DNA of 64,000 nucleotides from Allomyces arbusculus (taxonomy: Eukaryota; Blastocladiomycota; Blastocladiomycetes; Blastocladiales; Blastocladiaceae), in contig JADHYV010000019.1 in NCBI GenBank assembly GCA_027604705.1, positions 310,376-374,375 of the forward strand. The letters are read 5' to 3'. The notes under the pieces were generated by a model that worked only from the letters and a program-made list of their open reading frames with translations, was not told the DNA's origin and did not search any database. Shown here in pieces: positions 55,240-64,000 of this stretch; position 1 is the stretch's first letter, and every line of letters starts with the position of its first letter. The translations under genes and the position numbers were made by a program.

Positions 55240-56851
55240 TCAGCGCGGCGTAAACACCGTGTGCGCCGCCGTCTCGGCGTCCATAAACGCCGCGCACTCA
55301 ACGACGAACGGGCGCGTTTCTTGGTCGTCAAATTCCTAGGCATCCGAAGCCGCTGTCATTTCTCCACCTGCGCATGCATGGCCGAAATCAAGAGCGCACG
55401 TACCTTGAGCGGCACGACATACCCGTCCTCATAAATCCACAAGCGATCCGCCTCCTCCTCCTCGACGACCCTCTCCCCCAGCCCTTTCGGTGCCGTCATC
55501 CTCGACACCCTCGGCTCGACCAACGTCGTGAACCCGTCCTCCGCGGCATCCAACACCCCCAGCGCCTCCTCGTACGGCACCCACACGTACCTCGCCGGAT
55601 CCAACAAGAACGACGGCCGAAACTGCGCTTTGTAGACCATTTTCTGGCACTTGTGCAGGTAATACCCCATATAGTACCACCTCATCCGGTCCGGTTCGCG
55701 GTCCACGACCCGGTTGGGCAGCGCGCGCCGCTCGTCCCTCGCCAATTGCATTTCGACCATCGCCGAGACTTTCCCCAGCGACAGGAACGAGAAGTCCGGG
55801 TCGTAGAAGAAATACACGGCCGAGACGCACAACGGCAGCAGGTCGATGACCGATACGGCGATGAGTTGTGTGTCGAGGTAGTAGCACAGGTGGAACGATC
55901 CGAAGCGCGGTTGCGCGACCGGCGTGGCGGAACCGATCAGGGGGGAAGTGGTGGACGAGGACCGCGCGACTTTGCCGGGGCTCGAGAGCGGCGAGTCGAT
56001 TAGGAACCGTTCGAATCCGCGCGGGGTCACTTTTGCGGGCGGGTCGTGGTGGATCGCGATCTGGTACTTCTTGTAGAGGGCGAATTTGGCGTCGGTGAAG
56101 GAGGCCGGTTCGAGGGTCGTCTGCGGGTTGGAAGGATGGTGAGTAGAGGGCCAGCGCCTTGGGTGAGAAGGACAAGGCGGGAATGTACCCGGAACGAGTG
56201 CTTGCGGCGGTCCTTGCCAACGAGGTCCGCAATGGCCTGGTCGAGATCAAATGGCGTGTTTTTCGGTGGTTTCGGCGGTTTCGGTTGCGCATCCTTGGTC
56301 GTCGCGGCGTGCTTCTTTCCTGCTCGCGATGGCGCGTGCGGTGGGGTCCGCTGCTGCTCGACGGCCGCGGTTGCAGCGACGGCGGGCGGCGCCTGCTGGT
56401 CGGCCAGGTCAGTTCGTCGCTTCTTGGTCACGACCACAGCCGCTTTATCCTCGGCCACCGGCGCGACCGCCGGCACGTCCGCATCGTGTCCCGGTGCTGG
56501 CCCATCATTTCCATGCGCATCGCCCAACACCCGATCCGCCGCGGCCGGTACCCACTCCCCATCCAAGAACCGGCGCAACTTGTTCAGCACTTGACGGTGC
56601 TGCTTGCTCGGCCTAAACGCGAGCGCGTCAAGTTTGATCGTGTACTGCGGGCAGCACGTCTTGTGCATGAGCGGCTTGTAGAGGTACTTGCCCGACCGGC
56701 GCCAACCACGGTCGATCAAGGCCTGGTAGTCGTCGCAGGTCAGGTTGTGCGCCCAAGCGCCGTAAGAAATGGACGTGTCGCGTCCGGACTTGCAGTAGCC
56801 GCACTCGTGCGGGTCGGCGCCGAGCGGGGACAAGATCGAGGGCTGGGTCAT
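55240..56851 (-). CDS. ATE1: Arginyl-tRNA--protein transferase (N-degron pathway)
   Basis: Adds Arg to N-terminal Asp/Glu of proteins, marking them for the N-degron pathway. Exons 56189-56851, 55404-56120 and 55240-55335 (491 aa; yeast Ate1 is 503). The N-terminal Cys motif is HECGYCKSGRDTSISYGAWA, with MHKTCCPQYTIKLDALAFRP after it. The catalytic half reads FALYKKYQIAIHHDPPAKVT, GSFHLCYYLDTQLIAVSVID, SAVYFFYDPDFSFLSLGKVS and YYMGYYLHKCQKMVYKAQFR. A disordered Lys/Pro-rich linker joins the halves. The last exon (EFDDQETRPFVVECAAFMDA) follows a GTACGT donor. Confidence 0.96.
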
Positions 56852-57396
56852 GGTGAGGGGCGCAGAGGCTGGCTGGTAGGCGGTGGAGAAGGAGCGCGCG
56901 GCGCGGCACGGTCGGGCTCGTGCGGGTGGTCGGTCGTGGCGGCCACGGCGATGTGGTGCTCGTCGTGCTGGTGATCGTCGTCTGCGTTGTCGGTTGTCGC
57001 CGCGGCGGACGCGACGCGATGGCGACCAGCGCCATATTGGCGCGTGTGACTTGGCACCGGTTTGCGGTGGATTTTGGCCAGCGCGGTCACGCCCTTTTAT
57101 GACAGTTGTGGCAGGCAGCGGCGGTGGGTCTGATCAGCACGTGAGCAAATCAACAAATTTTGGTTTTCTCGTTTCGATCGCTCCTCGCTGCCAAACCGAT
57201 CGAATCTCGGTCGCGAGCTTGCCGTCGACGACGAGGACGACGACAACGACCGTTCGCTGCCGAGTGCCGTGCTGACCGACGCTGTCCCGTGTGCAGCGAG
57301 TGCCTGCAGTGGTTGCGCCGCCCGCCGCTCGACTCCTGGCCTTGCAAGTTTCGAGCCGCACTTGCCCCGCTTGCTCGACTCGACCCCCCGCACGCC
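56852..57396. promoter_or_regulatory. Divergent interval (545 bp), ATE1 / mitochondrial EF-G1
   Basis: Contains both promoters. No clear core-promoter motif or additional gene. Confidence 0.45.
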
Positions 57397-59783
57397 ATGC
57401 TGCGCTCCGCCTGGTCCGCGTTCGCGCGGTCCGTGACCGCGGGCGCGCGCGTGGCCGCGGCCGCCGAGCCTGCGCCGCTGGCCGGCATCAAGTCGACCAC
57501 GATTTTCGGCAACCCCGTCCGCCACCTAGCCACGGAAACCGATCCGGACGCGCACCGGCTCGCGCACCTTCGCAACATTGGTATCTCGGCGCACATTGAC
57601 TCGGGCAAGACCACCTTGACCGAACGCATTCTCTACTACACGGGCCGTATCAAGGACATTCACGAGGTGCGCGGCAAGGACAATGTGGGCGCCAAGATGG
57701 ACTCGATGGAACTCGAGCGCGAAAAGGGGATCACGATCCAGTCGGCCGCGACCTACACGACCTGGAAGGACTACAATGTGAACATTATTGATACGCCCGG
57801 GCATATTGATTTCACGATCGAGGTGGAGCGCGCGCTGCGTGTTCTCGACGGCGCGATTTTGGTGCTCTGTGCGGTCTCGGGCGTGCAGTCGCAGACGATC
57901 ACGGTTGACCGGCAAATGAAGCGGTACTCGGTGCCGCGCATCGCGTTTGTGAACAAGATGGACCGGTACGGCGTTCTTTCCGCTGGCCTCTCTCCGCTCC
58001 TCTTGCGCCGCGCAAACTGACCTCTCGTCACCACAATAGCGCTGGCGCCAACCCCTGGCGTGTCGTCGACCAGATCCGCACCAAGCTGCGCCAGCCGGCC
58101 GCGGCCGTGCAGGTGCCGATCGGCGCCGAAGACTCGTTCCAGGGCGTCGTCGACTTGATTCGCAACCAGGCCTACTACAACGATGGCGCCAAGGGCGAGA
58201 CTGTGCGCGTCGAGCCCGTTCCCGCCGACCTGCAGGAGTTCGTGACCGAAAAGCGCCAGGAGCTCATTGAGCACTTGGCCGACGTGGACGAGGAAATCGC
58301 CGACCTGTTTCTGGCCGAGGAACAGCCGACCAACGACCAACTGATTGCTGCCGTGCGTCGTGCAACCGTCGCGCGTAAGTTTGTGCCTGTGTTTATCGGG
58401 TCCGCGTACAAGAACACGGGTGTGCAGCCGATGCTCGACGGCATGGCCGACTACTTGCCGGCGCCGTCGGAGGTGGAAAACATCGCGCTCGATACGAAGA
58501 ACAAGGACGCACCCGTGACTCTCTCGTCGTCGTCGTCGGCGCCGTTTGTTGGGTTGGCGTTCAAGCTCGAAGAGGGCCGTTTCGGGCAATTGACTTACGT
58601 GCGCGTCTACCAGGGCACGCTCGCCAAGGGCATGACCATTTTCAACACGCGCACGGGCAAGAAGGTCAAGGTCCCGCGCGTCGTGCGCATGCACTCGAAC
58701 GAAATGGAGGACGTCGAGGGCGTTGGCGCCGGTGAGATTTGCGCGCTGTTCGGTGTCGAGTGCTCGTCGGGCGACTCGTTCACGGACGGAACCACCATGG
58801 TCGCGATGACCTCGATTCACGTTCCGGAACCCGTTGTCTCGCTGTCGCTGAAGCCCAAGGGCAAGGATACGGCCAACTTCTCCAAGGCGCTGAACCGGTT
58901 CCAGCGCGAGGACCCGACGTTCCGCGTCGCTGTCGATGCCGAGTCCAAGGAAACGATTATTTCGGGCATGGGCGAACTGCATCTCGAAATTTACGTGGAG
59001 CGGCTGCGCCGCGAGTATAATGTCGACTGTGTCACGGGCAAGCCGCAGGTGGCCTTCCGCGAGACGGTCACCGTCAAGGCGCCGTTCTACTACACGCATA
59101 AGAAGCAGTCGGGCGGGTCCGGCCAGTTTGCGCGCGTCATCGGGTACCTGGAACCGTCGTCGGAGCCGTTGGCCGGTGCCTCCGCCGAAGAGGCCGAGGC
59201 CGCTGCGGCCGCCAAGACTGAGGATGGCCTCGTCAAGGAGAACCAGTTCATCAACCACGTCGTCGGCGGGTCGATTCCGACCAACTTCATTCCGGCGTGT
59301 GAGAAGGGTTTCGTCGAGGCGTGCCAGAAGGGCCCGCTCACGGGGAACCCGATCATGGGCGCGCGGATGGTCTTGCAGGACGGTCTGGCGCATTCGGTTG
59401 ATTCCAACGAATTGGCGTTCCGGACCGCCACGCTCATGGCGTTCCGCGAGGCCATGGCCAAGGCGAATGCGATTGTGCTCGAGCCCATCATGTCGGTGAA
59501 TGTCACGGCGCCCGCCAAGTTCCAGGGTCCCGTCATGGCCGGGATCAACAAGCGCAAGGGCACGATCACGGATTCGGAGGTCCAGGACGAGTATGTCGTG
59601 ATTGATGCGCTCGTGCCGCTCAACAACATGTTTGGGTACTCGTCGGACTTGCGCGCCGTCACGCAGGGGATGGGCGAGTTTACCATGGAGTACCTGCGCC
59701 ACGAACCTGTCTTGCCCAACGTGCAGGCCGAGCTGATCAAGGCGTACCAGGAGCAGCGCAAGCTCGAGCAGCAGCAGAAGTAG
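57397..59783 (+). CDS. MEF1: Mitochondrial elongation factor G1
   Basis: GTPase that translocates the mitochondrial ribosome. Exon 1 is 57397-57965 and exon 2 is 58040-59783 (770 aa, normal length). An Arg/Ala-rich mitochondrial presequence ([20 protein letters not shown]) precedes G1 ([20 protein letters not shown]). G2 is [12 protein letters not shown]3 is DTPGHIDFT and G4 is FVNKMDR at the splice junction. Domain IV has the GVIDV-type region and [20 protein letters not shown]. The C-terminus reads [20 protein letters not shown]. The intron is 74 nt. Confidence 0.97.
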
Positions 59784-60132
59784 GAGCGAGGGAGGCAGAG
59801 CGTGTATTGTGCTTTAGATAGCGTATTTCTTAGTGTGTTTCTTGTTTATTTTGGGGGTTTGAAATGAAGTTGGACTGTTGCTTGCTTTTCTTTGCCGTCG
59901 TTGATTTCCACAGATTGGATGAGCTTGGATAAGGCCGAAAAATGGCGGAAAGAGCAGCAGACGACGATTTGGGAACAACAAACGTGCAGGGTGGGGAGCA
60001 GAAGGAGCGAACGCGAATGATGCGGAAGAGAACAAAAACCAACGTCTATTGATCACAACACGATTTCAAAGTGACTGCCAACTAGAAACGGCAAGAATAA
60101 GATATACAAGGAACGCACGCCAGCGCGCTTTT
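59784..60132. other. Interval (349 bp) between convergent genes
   Basis: AT-richer 3' flanking DNA with T-rich runs (59850-59890). No gene seen. Confidence 0.45.
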
Positions 60133-61594
60133 TTACGACAACAAGTCGGGTTGCGGTTCTGGCGCGCGCTTCGACTTTTTCCGGAACAGCGTACTAAAGA
60201 ACCCCTTCTTTTTTTTCTTGGGCGACGCGGACGCACCGGGCCGGCCACCCGTCAAGAAACCTGGCGGAGCGTACGCGTCCATCGGTGCGTACGCGGCCGC
60301 GCGGGCAGCAGCTTCGGCAGCGGCCGCAGTGGCCTCAGCGTCGGATTGTTCTTGCAGAGCGAGCGCGATGGCGAAACTGCGATTCCACGATACGGGTTCG
60401 AGTCAGTTTACTGCTGCGATCCAAGTTTAGCGGGAGAATAACTGAGCGTACTCCTTGTCGATCTGTTCCTGATCCGCCGCGCCCGCGCCCTCATCCACCA
60501 CCACCATCCCCGGCTCGTTCCCCGGCCGCGCACGGACGTACCGAAACGTCTCGTCACGGAAAGCGCGGTCCGGCGTCGCCGCCGCCGCCGCCGTCTCCAA
60601 CACCGTCGCAGCTGCTGCGGGTTCCGGATCGGCAAACGGGTCGACCGACGGGTACGTCCCCGCCGGGTACTTCCCCTTGGCCACGGCCGACTGCGGCAGC
60701 GGAATCGCGGGGCGTACCTCGGCCGGCTGCATCGCGAGTGGTTCGAGGTCCTCGTAGAGAATCGTGCCGTGCGCGTCAATGGGCTTGACGTGCACGAGCA
60801 GGAGCAGGTCGGCGTTACGCGCGACCAAGTGCCAAGTGGCCGTGAGCGGATTGTAGAGGAGCGAGTAGGGGTGGTACGGCATCGATGCGAGCGCGAGGAG
60901 GAAAGGTGGGGTAATGGTCGCGGGTCGCGCGGCGAGGGTCGTCAGGAAAGTGGAGAGGGTCGGAGCTGGCAGAGATGGCGGCGGCAGGTTAGGTGAGCGG
61001 GTGGAGAAGATGCAGAATGAGCAGAACGTACAGGCGCGCGCGTGGTGCATGCGCAGGAGATTGTCCCAGGTGCGACACCGGTCGAGTTCCGAGTAAGTCT
61101 GGAAGGCCTCGGCTGGGTCGGCGAGAACCGCGTGGACGAGCGGGATGTCGAGGTACTGGAGAAAGTAGAGTACAGGCGCTGGGTCGAATTGCGAGGGACT
61201 GTTGACGTGCGGGTTGAGGACGCATTCTGGTATTTCGTCGACGATTGCTCCCCGCTTGGTCAGAAAGTACTCAACCGAATTGGCAGCAGCAGGACATCGT
61301 ACGCGACTGCGACTCGTCTTCAAGGAACGTGAGCGCGTCGGACCGCGTGTAGACGGAGCTCGGCAGGCGCGGCGTGTAGTCGAGCAGGAAATCTTGGAGC
61401 AGGGCCGGGATCTGGGCGCGATTGAGGTTGGCCGAGGCGGGCAGCCGGTACTGGCCGCGCAAGACGAGTAGGTTGACAATGGCAGCGAAAAGTGATTCGT
61501 CTTGGATGAGGGCGCCGCGTGAGCCAATGGACCGCAGCGCGACCGTTTCGGGCGGGCCTAGGTCGATGAGCAGGCCCGTGGACGTCGACGCCAT
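60133..61594 (-). CDS. MINDY-family deubiquitinase homologue, predicted inactive (catalytic Cys replaced by Ser)
   Basis: Exons 61303-61594, 61032-61226, 60452-60965 and 60133-60376 (414 aa), all in phase. The N-terminal catalytic block reads ALIQDESLFAAIVNLLVLRG. Family members have NGPCPLLAIVN at this point, so Ser34 sits where the nucleophilic Cys belongs. The second exon gives PSQFDPAPVLYFLQYLDIPL and VHAVLADPAEA, matching the MINDY 'LFDLLGIPLYHGWLVDP' region. The last splice joins DKD to FAIALALQEQSDAEA, a MIU/UIM-like ubiquitin-binding motif typical of the MINDY C-terminus. The end is Lys-rich (PKKKKKGFF...LFRKKSKR). Probably binds but does not cleave ubiquitin; yeast has a comparable inactive paralogue. 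Confidence 0.68.
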
Positions 61595-62144
61595 CGTGAT
61601 GTTGGTGCAAAGGAGAGAGTGCAAGTCGTTGCGCGGTTGCGGGTGAGTCTCCCGGTTGTTGAGCTGAGTGGCAGCGTGGGGATCCCGAGCGACAGCGCGC
61701 GGCCGGATGCTGTCGTGGGTCGCGGTGCTTGGTCGTCGTTGTGGACGAAGGCGAGGGCGACCGGCAAGATGGTGTGCAAGATTCGGAGCGATTTGGCCAA
61801 GTCGCGCTTGCCGCCTGCTGGCGCCTTGGCGTGTTGGCGCTCAGCAGGCACCCTCTGCTTGCCTGGACAGGCAACAACTGCCTGGCACGGTCCGGCGGAA
61901 GCAGGCTGGGCTTGGACGCAGCCCGTCCACGTGACGCGTTTCCATGCTGGCGCGGCGCTGGTCGCCACGCCCATCGTTCCACCACAGCTGCGACCACGAA
62001 GACGACGACGACGACGGCGCGATCAGGCCACCAGCACAGCAGCCGATCACGGCCGTTTCCAGCGCAGTAACTTGCTGCTCTTTGCGCGACCCCGCACCCG
62101 GACCCGCCTGCGCGCCCGTCGACCACGTCCCAGCTGCACGCATC
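61595..62144. promoter_or_regulatory. Divergent interval (550 bp), MINDY-like / NUP93
   Basis: Contains both promoters. The crossing ORFs are shadows with no domain features. Confidence 0.45.
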
Positions 62145-64000
62145 ATGGCCGTCCCACGCCTGCAGGACCTGCTGCAGCAGTCGCAGCAGCTCGACGGCGC
62201 GCTCTTTGCCGACCGCGTCCCGGACCTGCACCGCAACCTCGACCAAGTCGCCGTGCGCTCGCTGCGCCTCATCGAACGCAATGCGACCGATCTCTCGCTG
62301 CGTGGTGGCCACCATGCCGCGCAGCTCGACGCTTCAGCCCAGTCTTTGCTCGCCTCGGTCGGGTTCAACGCCGAAGCGCTCAAGCAGGATGTCGACATGC
62401 TCGACCTCACGCGTGCGAGCGACGCGGGGCGGCCGATCACCGCGAGCGACACGGACGTCGCGGTATTTATGCTTCAGTTCGAGCGCCACCTGCGTTGGAG
62501 CCGTTCTCGAGACTGAACATGTACGAGCTCCGCTCCAGGGATTCCTCAATGCCGAGCACGACCAGCTCGTCATGTCGACCATAGAAACGGCCACGGCCAA
62601 GGTACGCTCAGATGCGCGTGTTGTTCCCACCACTTGCCCCACGTCCTGATCCGCTTGCTCGACCTCTCTAGACGTCATGGGACGCCGAATGCCTCGTCGA
62701 GCAGGCCCTGAACGCCGAGTGGGAAGTGATGCGCCGCGAAATCATGACGCAGGTCGGCCCTGACCCGGCATTCGCCGCCAGTTCCGCGCCCACGCTCGCG
62801 CTCCCGCTGATGCGGTCGACGTTCGGCTCCCCCACCACGCGCGCTCTCCCGGCGCCGCTCGTGGCCAAGGCGCACGGGTACTTGGCCGTCTTGAAACGGC
62901 TGCACGACGCGCCCAGCGACCAGCACAACGCGCTTGACCTGCTCGCGCAAGTCACGGCGGGTACGACATTGACCCCGACCGATGACACGGCCGAGGCGTG
63001 GCACCTGCTCTCGCGCATGCTGCGTCCGCAGACGGTCGGCCCGCTCGCGTACGCTGGGGCGTGCCTCGACACGTCGGACAACGCGGCCGCGCGGCGCGAG
63101 GAGTTGGTTACGGGCTGGCTCGCTGGCGCGCGCGCGTACTTGGAACAGGCGTTTGCGGCGTTCCTTGACCAGACGATCAAGCAGCAGCCCAAGGCGGCCA
63201 TGATGGGCGGCGACCCGACCGTGACGCGGCGCGTCGAGGCCTTTGTGCGGTTCCGGTTCCGGCGGTGGGACCAGTGGGAACTGACGAACCCGGAACTCGA
63301 TCCAGAGACCGACATGCCCGTGTGGGTGGTCCTGTTTTTCATGATGCGGGCCGGTCACCGCGAGGCCGCGCGCGCCTACATGACGAAGATGCCACTGCGT
63401 GCGGGCGAGGACAACTTCCGCGTGTTTTTCGGCGCGTGGCTGAACAATGAAATGACGCCCGTGCTCGAGGACCAGTTGGGGGCCTACTATGCGAGTATCG
63501 CGCTAACACCCGAGACGGCGGCGACCGCGGACCCGTACAAGCTCGCGGTGCTCAAGATTGTGGGCCGGTGCGACCTGGACAACAAGAAGCTCGATTCGAT
63601 TGTCGCCTCGACCGAGGACTGGCTGTGGCTGAGGCTCGTGCTGCTCGGGCAAGGGTACACGGTCGCCGACTTTCAGGACGAGATTCTGCGGCTCGACGCG
63701 CACATGGGCAAGCAGAGCGCGCTCGCGCACTTCCGCATCCTGCTCACGGCGGGTCTCTTTGAAAAGGCCATCACGTTCCTCTACCGGCACGCCGCGCACC
63801 AAGTCGACGCGCTGCACGTGGCCCTCGCGCTGCACTACTATGGGTGCCTGCGCGTCCCCGCCGACCCAAACGATGTGCGCACGATGCAGCCGGATTTCGG
63901 GCCGAACCCGCAGACCGTGCCGTTGCAGACGATGCTCGTGCTCTATGCGTCGCAGCTCGACCACACCGACCGGCTGCAGTACATTTTGCGGCTCGCGCAC
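62145..64000 (+). CDS. NUP93: Nucleoporin NUP93/Nic96, truncated by the right edge
   Basis: Scaffold nucleoporin of the inner ring of the nuclear pore. Exons 62145-62462, 62539-62601 and 62672 to beyond 64000. The N-terminal helix reads MAVPRLQDLLQQSQQLDGAL. Exon 2 supplies GFLNAEHDQLVMSTIETATA. The alpha-helical solenoid includes SWDAECLVEQALNAEWEVMR, DTAEAWHLLSRMLRPQ, VWVVLFFMMRAGHREAARAY and ALHVALALHYYGCLRVPAD. About 575 residues are present of roughly 800 expected. Confidence 0.9.

Noticed and set aside
57771-59702. 643-codon open frame on the minus strand across mitochondrial EF-G1
   Set aside because: It is the mirror of a strongly conserved EF-G gene, and the translation is Arg/His-rich with no domain. 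GC-rich codon bias leaves antisense frames open.
61270-61302. 33-nt intron in the MINDY-like gene (acceptor at GGTTGAG)
   Set aside because: Phase is wrong and length too short. The CAG acceptor at 61227 gives 76 nt and restores the family sequence.
1-64000. CRISPR arrays, rRNA genes, insertion sequences or intact transposons
   Set aside because: No spaced direct repeats, rRNA-like sequence, transposase or reverse transcriptase motifs were seen.

Overview
This looks like GC-rich nuclear DNA from a zoosporic (flagellated) fungus. My best guess is Blastocladiomycota, inferred from gene content and not tested by any search. Fungal-type genes (an Osh3-like GOLD-PH-ORD oxysterol-binding protein, an RTC4-domain protein, sulfiredoxin, CDP-DAG synthase, a Nic96/Nup93 nucleoporin) sit beside genes normally kept only by lineages with cilia: a CEP19-like protein, an LRRC23-like protein, a PIH1-domain dynein-assembly co-chaperone and a probable C2orf81-like protein. 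Most genes have short introns (about 60-90 nt) with GTRYGT-like donors and TAG/CAG acceptors. Neighbouring genes are closely packed, often divergent or convergent, with 3' ends only 30-75 bp apart. One run of N (39896-39905) marks an assembly gap.

Layout. 1-4420: a PPIL2 U-box cyclophilin (runs off the left edge) and, divergently, an RTC4-domain protein with two PIP boxes and several SIM-like motifs. 5113-17539: the most unusual region, a head-to-tail array of five related two-exon genes on the minus strand that I cannot assign to any family. Each encodes a secreted protein with a basic exon 1 ending in a repeated 'LP.GSPLR..YE' motif and an exon 2 with a beta-rich-looking domain and/or a highly acidic D/E/Y/W tail. 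Units A, B and C are intact. D and E are pseudogenes. 18316-21490: an oxysterol-binding protein. 21774-27140: three probable ciliary genes side by side (C2orf81-like, PIH1, CEP19-like). 27516-33144: S-adenosylmethionine synthetase, sulfiredoxin, an unrecognised four-exon membrane protein and thioredoxin. 33710-38463: an Ala/Pro-rich protein with a bacterial/phage-like helix-turn-helix segment, divergent from a single-pass membrane protein with a cytoplasmic SH3 domain. 39495-46695: EI24, a SET/MYND protein, LRRC23-like, and a YchF/OLA1-related GTPase with a 12-nt microexon. 47005-50659: a large unrecognised protein with C-terminal Sel1/TPR-like repeats. 51525-64000: ribosomal protein S12, CDP-DAG synthase, ATE1 arginyltransferase, mitochondrial EF-G1, a MINDY-family deubiquitinase homologue that seems to have lost its catalytic Cys, and NUP93 (cut by the right edge).

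How the genes fit together. Most are unlinked housekeeping functions: translation, lipid and SAM metabolism, redox, ubiquitin and arginylation. Two local themes stand out. One is the secreted tandem family, which shows birth, gene conversion and decay in one place. The other is the cluster of cilium-associated genes, two of which share a 175-bp divergent promoter. All exon boundaries were placed by eye from splice consensus, reading phase and family conservation; none has been checked against transcripts.
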